Source: Atopostipes sp963558565 (GTDB taxonomy: Bacteria > Bacillota > Bacilli > Lactobacillales > Carnobacteriaceae_A). Taken from it: a DNA stretch of 64,000 bases. This document shows, one piece after another, positions 34,578 through 43,767 of this stretch. How positions within the stretch are numbered: position 1 is the stretch's first letter; each line of letters opens with the position of its first letter. Position numbers and translations under genes: made by a program. Where the stretch lies: the NCBI GenBank assembly GCA_963558565.1, contig CAUWGX010000002.1:62001-126000 (forward strand), in the 5' to 3' direction. The notes beneath the pieces are model-generated. The model saw only the letters and a list, made by a program, of their open reading frames with translations, ran no database searches and was not told where the DNA came from.

Positions 34578-35282
34578 TTAAAAGAGTGTTCCTTGAATAT
34601 CGAGTTTTCGTTTGAGATACCATCTTGCAATGAGTGCAGCCACAGCGATTCCAATGATCCACGGACCAGGAAGTGGTGGATTAAGCACATCGGGAATGAT
34701 GGCAAAAGCAAAAGTAATAATTAATACCCAAAAGAACATTACCCCTATAGTTGCCAGGATATATTTTAACAGGCCTTTTGACTGCCCAGGTTTTGGTGCA
34801 TACTTTGTTAAAACAAGTACAGCTAAACCACCCACTAAGAAGTTGATCAGCACTTGAAAGAGCCCGACTTGCGTATCCGCTGAGCGCCAAGCACTTATAC
34901 CATTAACAATGCCAAATAATCCTCCCATAAGCAAAGCACCATCCATATAAAGCATCCAGGTTGGCGATTTTTCTTGTTCTTCTTCTGGGATATCGACATT
35001 CTTCCCTAAAATATTATCTGCTTGTTCCGTCACTGTCCCATAAATTCTCTTGGCTGGGATAGACGATTTTTGTGCGGTAATAATTTCTTGATACATATTA
35101 TTAAACACATAAGCTTTTTTGACGGAATGATACCCTAACTCATTTAAACGATTATCTAATTGAAACATATAATCTTGATTTTTATTCGTTAACTGTTGAT
35201 GGAGTTCTTTGTTCTGCTGTTTCGTTGCTTCTAAACTCATTACTTCTTCGTTATTTTCTTCTTCTTTTTTTCGATTAAACAA
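34578..35282 (-). CDS. DUF1129-family membrane protein
   Basis: Protein of 234 residues. The N-terminal 110 are charged and cytosolic (MFNRKKEEENNEE, then LNELGYHSVKKAYVFNNMYQEI), followed by about four membrane helices from residue 128. This architecture and the position next to ychF fit the DUF1129 (PF06570) proteins of Lactobacillales, whose function is unknown. It lies 35 bases after ychF, in the same direction, so it is probably the last gene of the parAB-ychF cluster. Confidence 0.72.
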   Translation of the reverse strand: MFNRKKEEENNEEVMSLEATKQQNKELHQQLTNKNQDYMFQLDNRLNELGYHSVKKAYVFNNMYQEIITAQKSSIPAKRIYGTVTEQADNILGKNVDIPEEEQEKSPTWMLYMDGALLMGGLFGIVNGISAWRSADTQVGLFQVLINFLVGGLAVLVLTKYAPKPGQSKGLLKYILATIGVMFFWVLIITFAFAIIPDVLNPPLPGPWIIGIAVAALIARWYLKRKLDIQGTLF

Positions 35283-35317
35283 TGAACTGCTCCTTTCTCT
35301 CGGTTAATTTTAAAATA

Positions 35318-36418
35318 CTAAACGTTAAAGCGGAACAGCATAACATCACCATCTTGCACGACATAATCTTTACCTTCTTGACGCATTCTTCCCGCTTCAC
35401 GCGCGCCTTTTTCGCCTTCGTATTTATCATAGTCTTCGTACGAAATCGTTTCAGCACGAATAAAGCCACGTTCAAAGTCCGTATGAATAACTCCAGCTGC
35501 TTGAGGAGCTTTCATCCCTTTAACAAAGGTCCAAGCACGAACTTCTTGTACACCAGCTGTAAAGAAAGTGCCTAAATCTAATAATTCATAAGATTTACGG
35601 ATCAAACGGTTTAAACCAGGCTCTGAAGCCCCTAAATCTTCTAAGAACATGTCTCGTTCTTCGTCTTCTAATGCCGAAAGTTCTTGTTCGATTTCTGCTG
35701 AAATCCCTACAACTTCGGCCCCTTCTGCTTCCGCAATTTCCTTAATGGTTTGATAGTGTGGACTTGCAGTTGGATCTGCCATTTCGTCTTCTGCGACGTT
35801 TGCTACATATAAGACAGGTTTACTTGTTAGTAAAAATAATCCATCCACAATATTTTGTTCTTCTTCATCAAAATCAAGGGTTCGAACAGGTTGTCCTTCT
35901 TCTAAAGCAGGCTTGATGCGGTCAAAAACAGCTAACTCTTCGATCGCTTCTTTATCCCCTGATCTTGCTTGTTTGCTTACACGGTCATAGCGTTTAGTCA
36001 CAGATTCTAAATCGGCAAGTGTCAACTCAAGATTGATTGTTTCAATATCGTCCGCTGGGCTTACTTGATCAGAAACGTGTGTAACATTATCATCATCAAA
36101 CGCTCGGACCACATGGACAATCGCATCAACTTCACGGATATTAGCCAAGAATTTATTTCCTAGCCCTTCTCCTTCACTTGCCCCTTCAACAATTCCAGCG
36201 ATATCTGTAAACTCAAAAGTCGTTGGCAAAACTCGTTTTGGATTTACAATTTCTGCCAATCGTTCTAAGCGATTATCAGGAACCTCTACAATCCCTACGT
36301 TGGGATCAATCGTCGCGAAGGGATAGTTTGCTGCTTCTACACTTGCTTTTGTTATTGCGTTAAATAACGTCGATTTACCCACGTTTGGCAAACCGACGAT
36401 ACCTGCTGTTAAAGCCAT
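35318..36418 (-). CDS. ychF: Obg-like ATPase YchF
   Basis: P-loop NTPase of 366 residues of the conserved YchF/OLA1 group, which binds ribosomes and prefers ATP to GTP. It has the G1 motif GLPNVGKST (8-16), the Switch II region DIAGIVEGASEGEGLGNKFL (partly shown), a coiled-coil insertion and the C-terminal TGS domain (about 280-366). Its placement after parB and DUF951 is the usual order near the origin in Lactobacillales. Confidence 0.97.
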   Translation of the reverse strand: MALTAGIVGLPNVGKSTLFNAITKASVEAANYPFATIDPNVGIVEVPDNRLERLAEIVNPKRVLPTTFEFTDIAGIVEGASEGEGLGNKFLANIREVDAIVHVVRAFDDDNVTHVSDQVSPADDIETINLELTLADLESVTKRYDRVSKQARSGDKEAIEELAVFDRIKPALEEGQPVRTLDFDEEEQNIVDGLFLLTSKPVLYVANVAEDEMADPTASPHYQTIKEIAEAEGAEVVGISAEIEQELSALEDEERDMFLEDLGASEPGLNRLIRKSYELLDLGTFFTAGVQEVRAWTFVKGMKAPQAAGVIHTDFERGFIRAETISYEDYDKYEGEKGAREAGRMRQEGKDYVVQDGDVMLFRFNV

Positions 36419-36461
36419 ATTTTAATATTCACCTTTCTTACTGTCTTGCTCTTTTTAAATT

Positions 36462-36653
36462 TTATTCTTTTTCTAGTACTTTCTTCAACTTCCGATTAAA
36501 TTCACGGCGCGGCATCATAACTAATTGCCCACAACCTAAACATTTAATCCGAATGTCAGCCCCCATACGGACAATTTCCCAGCGATTCTCCCCACAAGGG
36601 TGTTGTTTTTTCATCTCTACGATATCATGTAGTTCATAAGATTGATTAGTCAT
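36462..36653 (-). CDS. DUF951-family small protein
   Basis: Protein of 63 residues with a putative zinc ribbon: DIVEMKKQHPCG near the start, and CLGCGQLVMMPRREF. Such DUF951 proteins are almost always found next to ychF and parB in Firmicutes, and have no known function. RBS GGAGG 7 bases upstream. Confidence 0.92.
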   Translation of the reverse strand: MTNQSYELHDIVEMKKQHPCGENRWEIVRMGADIRIKCLGCGQLVMMPRREFNRKLKKVLEKE

Positions 36654-36712
36654 TCCTCGCCCTCCTTCAATTCATCCAAGTCATCGATCATGCACTCTTT
36701 ATTTTATCGATA

Positions 36713-37606
36713 TTAAGCGTCTAAATCAATGCCTAAAACATCAATCAAAATACGATTCAAATCACTTTGAGACGTGTATTCGATTTGTATTTTTCCTTTT
36801 TCGCCTTGTTCATTAATGTTGACGTCTGTGCCAAATTTGTCCATTAAACGACTTTCATATTCACGCACAAAAGGCGATTTTCTCTTCTGTTTTGGTTTTT
36901 CTTTGGGCTTCTCGCCATCTTTTTTAATATCAGAAACCATTTTTTCCAATTGACGCACTGTTAAATGTTCTTTGACAGCCTTCTTGGCCAAAGCAATCAC
37001 TTGTTTGTCGTCACCGAGTGATCTTAACGTTCGAGCTTGCCCCATAGAGAGTTTATTGTCGGTAATGAGTTGCTTCACTTCATCCGGTAAAGTACGTAAG
37101 CGTAAATGGTTCGCTACATGCGAACGACTTTTTCCTAAAGCATCCGCTACTTTTTCTTGCGTTAAAGACAATTTATCCATCATTAACTGGTAAGCGTCCG
37201 CTTCTTCCAAGGCCGTTAGATCTTCACGCTGAAGGTTTTCTAAAATTGCATAACGAATCATAAACTCTTCGTTCAAATCACGGACAATGGCAGGGATTGT
37301 TTCTAATTCAGCGATGATAGAAGCTTTATGACGGCGTTCCCCTGCTACTAACTCATAGCCTTTCGCACTCGATTTACGCACAATGATCGGTTGTAAAACA
37401 CCATTTTGTCGAACAGATTCTGCTAACTCTTCCAACGCTTCTGGATCAAAATTTTTACGGGGTTGGTAAGGGTTCGAACGAATGTCATCGACGGGGATTT
37501 GCTCTACTGTTTCTTCCCCTTTTAGTGATTCTTCTTCTAACAGAGATTCTTCCGGAAACAACGCGTTAATTCCTTGGCCGAGACCTTTTCTTTTTTTAGT
37601 GCTCAT
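36713..37606 (-). CDS. parB: Chromosome partitioning protein ParB
   Basis: CTP-dependent DNA clamp that loads on parS and organises the origin. Of its 297 residues, the N-terminal domain contains VAGERRHKASIIA (GERRxR-type CTP motif) at about 95-107, then a helix-turn-helix with QEKVADALGKSRSHVANHLRL, and a C-terminal dimerisation domain after a Lys-rich linker (about 215-245). It overlaps the end of parA by 11 bp. Confidence 0.96.
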   Translation of the reverse strand: MSTKKRKGLGQGINALFPEESLLEEESLKGEETVEQIPVDDIRSNPYQPRKNFDPEALEELAESVRQNGVLQPIIVRKSSAKGYELVAGERRHKASIIAELETIPAIVRDLNEEFMIRYAILENLQREDLTALEEADAYQLMMDKLSLTQEKVADALGKSRSHVANHLRLRTLPDEVKQLITDNKLSMGQARTLRSLGDDKQVIALAKKAVKEHLTVRQLEKMVSDIKKDGEKPKEKPKQKRKSPFVREYESRLMDKFGTDVNINEQGEKGKIQIEYTSQSDLNRILIDVLGIDLDA

Positions 37607-38363
37607 TGTGACTTAACACTTCCTTTGCTAAATCTTCATACGTTTTTGCACCGATTGATTGTTTGTCAAAATCCACAATTGAAAGACCATAACTAGGGGC
37701 TTCCGACAAGCGAATATTGCGTGGAATAATTGTTTCATATACTTTTTCGTGGAAATATTTCTTCACTTCGTCAACGACTTCGTAACCTAAATTTGTCCGG
37801 CGATCGAGCATAGTTAACAGTACACCTTCGATTTTTAATTGATTATTAAAGTGTTTTTGCACTAAGCGCACGGTATTCAGTAATTGACTGAGCCCTTCCA
37901 ATGCATAATATTCACATTGCACTGGGATCAGCACAGAATCACTAGCTGTAAAGGCGTTGATCGTTAAGTGACCTAAAGAAGGGGGACAATCAATTAAAAT
38001 ATAATCATATGCTTCTCGGACTTCATCGAGCGCTTTTTTCAAACGCGTTTCTCGATGGTCCATATTTGAAAGTTCCACTTCCGCCCCAGCCAATTGAATG
38101 GATGCTGGCACGAGGTCCATATCTTCTCGACTTGATTTTACAATCACTTCACTGATTGGCGTTTCATTAATTAAGATATCATAAATATCTACTTCCACTT
38201 CGCCCTTACTGACTCCAAGACCACTTGTCGCGTTTCCTTGCGCATCACTGTCGACAAGTAGTACTTTTTTTCCAGAATCAGCTAACGAAGCTCCTAGATT
38301 AATGGTGGTTGTCGTTTTTCCAACGCCACCTTTCTGGTTTGCGACTGCTATAACTCTCCCCAT
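37596..38363 (-). CDS. parA: Chromosome partitioning ATPase ParA/Soj
   Basis: Deviant Walker A ATPase (KGGVGKTTT at residues 10-18) of 255 residues. The start at 38363 gives the family N-terminus MGRVIAVANQKGG and is preceded by GGAGG; the frame is open 12 codons further upstream without a ribosome binding site. Motifs DSDAQGNATSGLG and LIDCPPSLG are present. Forms the ParABS system with the downstream parB. Confidence 0.96.
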   Translation of the reverse strand: MGRVIAVANQKGGVGKTTTTINLGASLADSGKKVLLVDSDAQGNATSGLGVSKGEVEVDIYDILINETPISEVIVKSSREDMDLVPASIQLAGAEVELSNMDHRETRLKKALDEVREAYDYILIDCPPSLGHLTINAFTASDSVLIPVQCEYYALEGLSQLLNTVRLVQKHFNNQLKIEGVLLTMLDRRTNLGYEVVDEVKKYFHEKVYETIIPRNIRLSEAPSYGLSIVDFDKQSIGAKTYEDLAKEVLSHNEH

Positions 38364-38429
38364 ATTGTTTCCTCCAATATCTATGTTTTCTAGCAACAAC
38401 TTTGTAAATTTCGATAAGATTGGTTCATT

Positions 38430-39149
38430 TTATAACGGATTGCGGTTAGGTGTTCCTGGTTTTCTCGGATATTTTTTCGGTGTTTTCTTATTTTTATTAA
38501 CAAAAATAATGCTACGTTCGCCCGCATCTTCTGGTAATTCAAACGTTTCAACCGTTTGTGTTTTACCACCGAGTAATTTAATCGCTTTTTTCGACGCGTT
38601 CAATTCTTCCGATGCTTTCGCACCTTTCATCGCTACAAACGTTCCACCTACTTTAGTGATCGGCAAGCAAAATTCAGCTAAGACACTCATCCGAGCAACT
38701 GCGCGAGCAGTCACGAGATCAAAGGCGTTTCGAAAAGCCTTCTTCTGCCCAAAGTCTTCCGCCCGATCATGGTATAGATGGACTTGATCAAGGTCTAAAG
38801 TATCCACTAAAATTTCTAAAAAGTTAATTCGTTTTTTCAACGAATCAACAATCGTAATTTCAATTTCTGGATACATAATTTTTAAAGGAATACTCGGGAA
38901 ACCTGCCCCTGAACCTACATCACAGAGGGTGACCGTGTCTTTTTGTTCAAAATTATAAAAACGAGCCAGTGTTAATGAATCATAAAAATGTTTTAAATAC
39001 ACTTCATCGTCTTCTGTGATGGCTGTTAAATTAATTTTATTGTTCCATTCTTGTAATAATAATAAATATTGTTTAAATTGTTCCATTTTACGAGCGTCAA
39101 TTGGAAAATCTTCTTTTTCTAAAGTCGCTTGAAAAAGCTCTGGATTCAT
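38430..39149 (-). CDS. rsmG: 16S rRNA (guanine-N7)-methyltransferase RsmG
   Basis: SAM-dependent enzyme that methylates G527 of 16S rRNA. The 239-residue protein has LQEWNNKINLTAI and the SAM-binding DVGSGAGFPSIPL, then TARAVARMS and a Lys/Pro-rich C-terminus. It heads the run rsmG-parA-parB-DUF951-ychF. No noc gene lies between rsmG and parA, unlike in Bacillus. An unusual dyad stands just upstream (39175-39198). Confidence 0.97.
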   Translation of the reverse strand: MNPELFQATLEKEDFPIDARKMEQFKQYLLLLQEWNNKINLTAITEDDEVYLKHFYDSLTLARFYNFEQKDTVTLCDVGSGAGFPSIPLKIMYPEIEITIVDSLKKRINFLEILVDTLDLDQVHLYHDRAEDFGQKKAFRNAFDLVTARAVARMSVLAEFCLPITKVGGTFVAMKGAKASEELNASKKAIKLLGGKTQTVETFELPEDAGERSIIFVNKNKKTPKKYPRKPGTPNRNPL

Positions 39150-39174
39150 ACTTTATGCTCCTTATTTCGTCAAT

Positions 39175-39198
39175 CGTGAAACAGTAAAATGTTTCACG
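39175..39198. promoter_or_regulatory. Everted parS-like dyad upstream of rsmG
   Basis: CGTGAAACA and TGTTTCACG form a perfect 9-bp inverted repeat around GTAAAA. These are the two halves of the parS consensus (TGTTTCACGTGAAACA) in outward order. On the minus strand a possible -10 (TATAGT, 39204-39209) lies just upstream, so the dyad would cover the transcription start of rsmG. It could be a binding site or an RNA hairpin. The rest of 39199-39416 has no feature I can name. Confidence 0.55.
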
Positions 39199-39416
39199 TA
39201 TATACTATAACTTTACTAGAAATACGCAGTGAATTCAACGGTATTCAGTGATTATTTTAGAATAATTCGTGGGAATTTATTTTGAAAGAAGTTAAGAAAT
39301 AAAAAGAAAGAAGAATGACTAACGGGGCAAGAAAGTTCACTAACGATGCGCCCTACGGAACGTATAACCGCACACTAAACAAATACTTTCGCGCATAAGA
39401 CCACCTGGTCCAACCA

Positions 39417-39462
39417 AAAAAAGGCATTTTTCTAGAAGATTCTAGGAAAACACCTTTTTTAT
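39417..39462 (-). terminator. Terminator after chbG-like gene
   Basis: AAAAAAGG..TTTTTCTAGA pairs with TTCTAGGAAAA..CCTTTTTT; works in either direction. Confidence 0.7.
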
Positions 39463-39486
39463 TTTGACTAAACATTCCACAGCGGG

Positions 39487-40242
39487 TTAGATATCGGCAA
39501 AGGTCGCCAGTTCAATGGCTTCATCTTCTCGAATATGCTGGGCAAAAGGCGAATCGATAAGCATCTCAACTTGATGCACACGAGGTTCAGAAAAAGAAGA
39601 ATGTTTCAGCAATTCTTTATCTACATACCCTACATGACACATAATTTCCGTCGATTCGTGTGCTTTAATTCGTTCCAATAAACTTTTTAAATACTGTTCT
39701 TGTTCAAAAGGCTCTAAAACGCTTACCGTATCAAATGAAGGCTCAAAGTAAGTCGTCGTTTGATAAGCTTGATCCGTTTCTAAGTTCCCTCGAAGCGGCA
39801 AACCATATTTTTGCGCGAGCGCTAAAAGCACCTCTTCGTGATGTTCATTAAATAGATGGGCATTATGGTGACTATCTAAATGGGTCGGCTGAATACCGGC
39901 GGCGAATACTTTTTCAATCTGCGTCTCCCACTCTTTATATAATTCAGCAGAGTCAGCGATCGCAAGACCTGCGCGATAAGCATCTGGACGATAAAAATGA
40001 CCCGTTTCATCGACTAATGAAGGCACATCATCTCTTAAGGGCTTTAAGTGTGTCAAAGTAAGATGAACGCCTACACCTAGTTTAGGGTTCTTTTTCGCCA
40101 ACTCTACCGCTTGGTCAAAGCCGGGCGTGTTGGTCATCAATGTCGTTGACGTTAAAATTCCTTCTCGATAGGTATCGATCACTGCGTGATTAATCGCTCG
40201 TCCATAGCCAAAATCATCTGAATTAATAATCAGTTTACTCAT
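39487..40242 (-). CDS. chbG: ChbG/YdjC-family carbohydrate deacetylase
   Basis: Protein of 251 residues of the YdjC fold, whose characterised members remove an acetyl group from diacetylchitobiose and related sugars. The metal-binding start LIINSDDFGYGRAINHAV and the motif HLDSHHNAHLF are complete, as is GVGVHLTLTH. RBS GGGAGG precedes the ATG. No sugar transporter or PTS gene lies nearby, so the substrate is inferred from the family only. Confidence 0.88.
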   Translation of the reverse strand: MSKLIINSDDFGYGRAINHAVIDTYREGILTSTTLMTNTPGFDQAVELAKKNPKLGVGVHLTLTHLKPLRDDVPSLVDETGHFYRPDAYRAGLAIADSAELYKEWETQIEKVFAAGIQPTHLDSHHNAHLFNEHHEEVLLALAQKYGLPLRGNLETDQAYQTTTYFEPSFDTVSVLEPFEQEQYLKSLLERIKAHESTEIMCHVGYVDKELLKHSSFSEPRVHQVEMLIDSPFAQHIREDEAIELATFADI

Positions 40243-40432
40243 GTCTACCTCCCGTGACTATTTGCATAGTCATTATAACACGCTCAATGTTACGTTTCAT
40301 TGAATTTAGACCTTTTGCACAACAAATTCGTGTAGATGATCCATTCAAGGCTATTTAATAAACGATCTTTTATAAAATAAATAGTGCCGTCAAACCCCCT
40401 TTTTTTAGCGTCATATCCTATAAGTCTTTGAT

Positions 40433-40461
40433 TTGTAGAGGTCTTAATTATTTGCTATGAT
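40433..40461 (+). promoter_or_regulatory. Promoter of the AEC transporter gene
   Basis: TTGTAG (40433-40438), 17 bp, TATGAT (40456-40461). Confidence 0.6.
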
Positions 40462-40506
40462 AATCTAGTATGTAAAATTTTAAAAAAGAAAGAAGAAGGT
40501 GATTTT

Positions 40507-41421
40507 TTGGAACAGTTCTTTCAGATGCTCGATTTACAATTAACATTTCTACTGAATTTATTAATTGGTGTTTTTGCTTACCGGAAAAAAATGATTACAG
40601 ATGAGAACCGGGGGCAACTCATTAGCATTGTCTTAGGTATTTTACTACCTGCCCTAGTATTTGATTCTTTTAAGACTTTAACACCTGACTTGTTAAAATC
40701 TGGTTTCTGGGTATTGATTGCTTCAACGGTTATTTATACAGCGACTTACTTCATCGGTTTATTTGCCTTTAGAGGGTTTGCAGAAGGAAAAAGACGAATC
40801 CTTCACTATGCCACATTGATCAATAACGTTGGACTCGCTGGACAACCCTTAGCAGCTTCCATGTTCGGAAATGTAGGAACCATTTTTTCTTCTATTTATT
40901 TAGTTCCTCATCGTATTTTTATGTGGACCGTAGCGATTGCCATTCTTTCTTCTGACGAGGAAAATCGAGGATGGTCTGCTCTTTCTAAATTGATCCGAAA
41001 CCCTTCGATCATTGCATTAGTTTTAGGAATTATCCGTGGACTCTTCCAAATTCCGATCCCATCTTTCATCGATCGGTCCATTGGCCAGTTAGGTTCGATG
41101 GTCGCTCCTTTCTCCGCGATTATGATCGGTTCAATTATCGCAACGATCGACTTGAATTCACTTTTCGAAAAAGGGGTTATGCGTTATATTTCCATCCGAC
41201 TACTCGCTATCCCAATCACTGTCCTCGTAATTAGTAAATTAGCCGGTTTAAATGACACATTAATTGGTGTTTTAACCATTATGACTTCTATGCCGGCAGG
41301 TACAACAACAGCACTTTTAGCGGATAGTTACGACTTAGATGTGGAGCTCTCTTCAAAAGTTGTTTTCGTTTCTACTATCTTTGCGATTATGACGATTCCG
41401 GTTATGATGTTATTTATCTAA
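40507..41421 (+). CDS. AEC-family transporter
   Basis: Membrane protein of 304 residues with about ten helices in two halves, of the auxin efflux carrier family; bacterial members transport malate, malonate or related organic acids. Conserved elements are NVGLAGQPLAASMFG in helix 4 and MTSMPAGTTTALLAD in the second half. It starts with TTG behind GAAGAAGG. Single-gene unit with its own promoter and terminator. Confidence 0.88.
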   Translation: MEQFFQMLDLQLTFLLNLLIGVFAYRKKMITDENRGQLISIVLGILLPALVFDSFKTLTPDLLKSGFWVLIASTVIYTATYFIGLFAFRGFAEGKRRILHYATLINNVGLAGQPLAASMFGNVGTIFSSIYLVPHRIFMWTVAIAILSSDEENRGWSALSKLIRNPSIIALVLGIIRGLFQIPIPSFIDRSIGQLGSMVAPFSAIMIGSIIATIDLNSLFEKGVMRYISIRLLAIPITVLVISKLAGLNDTLIGVLTIMTSMPAGTTTALLADSYDLDVELSSKVVFVSTIFAIMTIPVMMLFI

Positions 41422-41436
41422 TTTAAACTTCATTAA

Positions 41437-41469
41437 AAAAAGAGTCTGGATTTCCAGACTCTTTTTTCA
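41437..41469. terminator. Bidirectional terminator
   Basis: AAAAAAAGAGTCTGG pairs with CCAGACTCTTTTTT; between the AEC gene (+) and the mhq-type genes (-). Confidence 0.88.
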
Positions 41470-41479
41470 TTCATTTCAT

Positions 41480-42079
41480 TTATAGTCGACTGAACCATTC
41501 TTTTCCTGCGCGTAAGTTATCGCCATTAATTTCATGAGAGTTTACCCATATTTTTTCGACGTCTGCTCCGCGAGATTCAAAAATATCAACGACTCGTTCA
41601 CTTTCTGCTTGCGGCACAATCGGATCATGTGTCCCCATCGATAAGAAAATTTTCGCATCAGATAGATCTTTTTCATGATCAATCTCTACCGGATACATTG
41701 GGGCATATAACATGGCTTTATTGAATTTAGCTTCTTCTAAAAGCAACATATTGATCCCAATATTTGAACCATTTGAAAAGCCAAATAGAACAACATCTTC
41801 TAACGCAAAGTCGTATTCTTCGGCTTTTTCTTCAATAAAATCATATAATTCTTTTCCGCGTTGTTTTAAATCTTCCACGTCATACTTTCCTTCTGCATGG
41901 CGTTTGAAATATCGATTCATGCCATTCTCCGAAACATTACCACGGATACTTAAGACCGTAGCATCTGGCGCAATCGCATCTGCGACGGGTAATAAATTAT
42001 TTTCGTCGGCTCCTGTCCCATGGAGTAGAATTAAAACAGGTTCGCCTGCTTTTCCTTGATTGAAAATATATTCGTACAT
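41480..42079 (-). CDS. mhqD: Carboxylesterase of the MhqD type
   Basis: Alpha/beta hydrolase of 199 residues: LILLHGTGADENNLLP, then RGNVSENGMNRYF, the nucleophile elbow GFSNGSNIG, and a late Asp (GTHDPIV) and His (NSHEING). The MhqD (YodD) proteins of Bacillus are made in response to quinones together with dioxygenase MhqO. Here it is the third gene behind an mhqO-like gene and an MhqR-like operator, which supports the name. Confidence 0.85.
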   Translation of the reverse strand: MYEYIFNQGKAGEPVLILLHGTGADENNLLPVADAIAPDATVLSIRGNVSENGMNRYFKRHAEGKYDVEDLKQRGKELYDFIEEKAEEYDFALEDVVLFGFSNGSNIGINMLLLEEAKFNKAMLYAPMYPVEIDHEKDLSDAKIFLSMGTHDPIVPQAESERVVDIFESRGADVEKIWVNSHEINGDNLRAGKEWFSRL

Positions 42080-42094
42080 TTACACCTCTCCTTT

Positions 42095-42703
42095 TTATTC
42101 TGGTCTAGCTATCGTAAACATTCGTCCAATTTCTGCATAATCATGTCCAGCTAAACGACTAATCGCCCCTAAACCATCCGGATCAATGCGGCCTTCATGA
42201 TATAAGTCATCTTCAATATGGTACTGTTTAATCTTCAATAATAAGAGATCTGCAGCCGGCTCGCCTTCATTTTCAATGAAAACATGATCATATAATTCCA
42301 CTTCAAAACGAATCTTTGTTTCCTGCAAACTAGGTGTTTTTACTGTTTTAGAAGGGATTAACGTGAAATTCGTCTCGTTTAATTCACTTTCCTCCGCCTT
42401 TAAGTTTGCCGCAGTCTCATTCGCATCGTCGACATTTTCGTTGTCTACAACATGAATGACCGCTTCTTTATTGGCAAGTAAATTACGCGTCGTATCTTTC
42501 ATTTCGCCCTGTTTACGTTGGAGCGCGACCGATACAATCGGTGGGTTCGATGTCACAATATTAAAGTAACTAAAAGGGGCGATGTTTAACACTTCATCTT
42601 CGCCCAGACTTGTAATTAAAGCAATAGGACGCGGTATAATAGACCCAATTAAAAATTTGTAGTTCTCTCTTTCACTAATTTCTTTTGGACTAAAATGAAC
42701 CAT
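42095..42703 (-). CDS. Flavin reductase-like (flavoredoxin) protein
   Basis: FMN-binding split-barrel protein of 202 residues: IGSIIPRPIALITSLGED, APFSYFNIVTSNPPIVSVAL, and a later NETNFTLIPS. Related proteins reduce flavins or supply them to partner oxygenases. It sits between the dioxygenase and the esterase with 14- and 15-base gaps, so it belongs to the quinone-response operon. Bacillus has azoreductase or nitroreductase genes in this setting; this gene may fill that role. Confidence 0.85.
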   Translation of the reverse strand: MVHFSPKEISERENYKFLIGSIIPRPIALITSLGEDEVLNIAPFSYFNIVTSNPPIVSVALQRKQGEMKDTTRNLLANKEAVIHVVDNENVDDANETAANLKAEESELNETNFTLIPSKTVKTPSLQETKIRFEVELYDHVFIENEGEPAADLLLLKIKQYHIEDDLYHEGRIDPDGLGAISRLAGHDYAEIGRMFTIARPE

Positions 42704-42717
42704 TCAATACCTACTTT

Positions 42718-43692
42718 CTACTTATTCTCTGTATCTCCAGATGTATCAAATGGACGGATAACACTTTCGATATATTCACGATTAGGTTCTAAGAATGGTG
42801 GTAAATCTAAAGTTGTACCTAATTCTTCATAAGATTCTTGTTCGTCAATAAATCCAGGACCATCTGTCGAAATTTCAATTAAAATATGCCCTACACGAGT
42901 ATATAAAGCCTCAAAATAGAAACGGTCAACGAGCCCTGAATGACCCATTTGTAATTCATTATATTTCTCTTCCCAAGCTTTAATCGCTTCATGGTCTTCA
43001 ACACGGAAAGATACATGATGGACGGTGCCGTTTCCTGGTCTTTCAACGTCGGACGTGGTGTCTTTACGTAGAATCACTTGCCCGCCGTTTCCGCCTTTTC
43101 CAACTTCTAAAATCGCTACATCGTCCTCTTTATGCTCTAAACGGAAGTTGAAAATATGTTGTAGCACTTGAATAAAGTCATCAAAATAACTTACTGTAAT
43201 TTCAACCGGTCCTAAACCATAAATGGCTTTATCTTCTGGTACCGGACCATTTTTCCAAGGGGTACCTGGTTCTACACCCTCGTCATTTTCATCCGAGAAT
43301 AATTGATAACGTTGGCCATCCGCTTCTTCAAAAGGCAGAACTTTACGACCAAAGAGTTCTTGGATTCCTTCATGTTTGACTCCAAACTCTTCAAAACGCT
43401 CGACATAGTATTCCAGAGCTGCATCGTTTGGCACGCGTAAACCGGTGCGTGAAATAGCATTTGTGCCCGGAACATAATTAGGTGTGTTTGGAAAAGCAAA
43501 GAACGTTAAATCAGTACCTGGGTTCCCGCGATCATCCGCATAAAATGTATGATACGTATGAATATCATCTTGGTTGACTGTTTTCTTCACTAAACGCATA
43601 CCTAATATTTCAGTGATAAATTTATAGTTTCTAATCACATCATCGGTCATTGCTGTTACGTGGTGAATACCTTTTAAGGCTGTATTTGCCAT
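42718..43692 (-). CDS. mhqO: Ring-cleaving dioxygenase, MhqO type
   Basis: Glyoxalase/vicinal-oxygen-chelate protein of 324 residues with two repeated domains: GIHHVTAMTDD with the first metal His, GTVHHVSFRVED with the next, and an HILIEISTDGPGF segment with the Glu ligand. It corresponds to hydroquinone-cleaving MhqO/MhqA. The ATG at 43692 is chosen since GAGG stands 9 bases upstream; an earlier ATG at 43701 abuts the GAGG. First gene of the operon. Confidence 0.9.
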   Translation of the reverse strand: MANTALKGIHHVTAMTDDVIRNYKFITEILGMRLVKKTVNQDDIHTYHTFYADDRGNPGTDLTFFAFPNTPNYVPGTNAISRTGLRVPNDAALEYYVERFEEFGVKHEGIQELFGRKVLPFEEADGQRYQLFSDENDEGVEPGTPWKNGPVPEDKAIYGLGPVEITVSYFDDFIQVLQHIFNFRLEHKEDDVAILEVGKGGNGGQVILRKDTTSDVERPGNGTVHHVSFRVEDHEAIKAWEEKYNELQMGHSGLVDRFYFEALYTRVGHILIEISTDGPGFIDEQESYEELGTTLDLPPFLEPNREYIESVIRPFDTSGDTENK

Positions 43693-43749
43693 AATTTTCA
43701 TCCTCTTTCTTTATATTTATTCTTTTCTTCGTTTTCAACATTTAAAGTT

Positions 43750-43767
43750 TATCTCTAATTCGAGATA
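43750..43767. promoter_or_regulatory. MhqR-like operator
   Basis: TATCTCTAATTCGAGATA is a near-perfect dyad matching the operator described for B. subtilis MhqR (tATCTcgaAtTCgAGATa). It starts directly after the -10 of the promoter for mhqO and covers the expected start of transcription, as a repressor site should. No mhqR gene is in the window. Confidence 0.8.

Noticed and set aside
34463..34711. Minus-strand frame between the CPBP and DUF1129 genes
   Set aside because: Out-of-frame overlap with the DUF1129 gene and its terminator, no ribosome binding site.
35282..35575. Plus-strand frame antisense to the end of ychF
   Set aside because: Shadow of ychF; its composition follows the reverse strand of conserved codons.
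39290..39410. Apparent repeats (ACTAAC at several points) downstream of chbG
   Set aside because: Only short words recur, without constant spacing or pairing.
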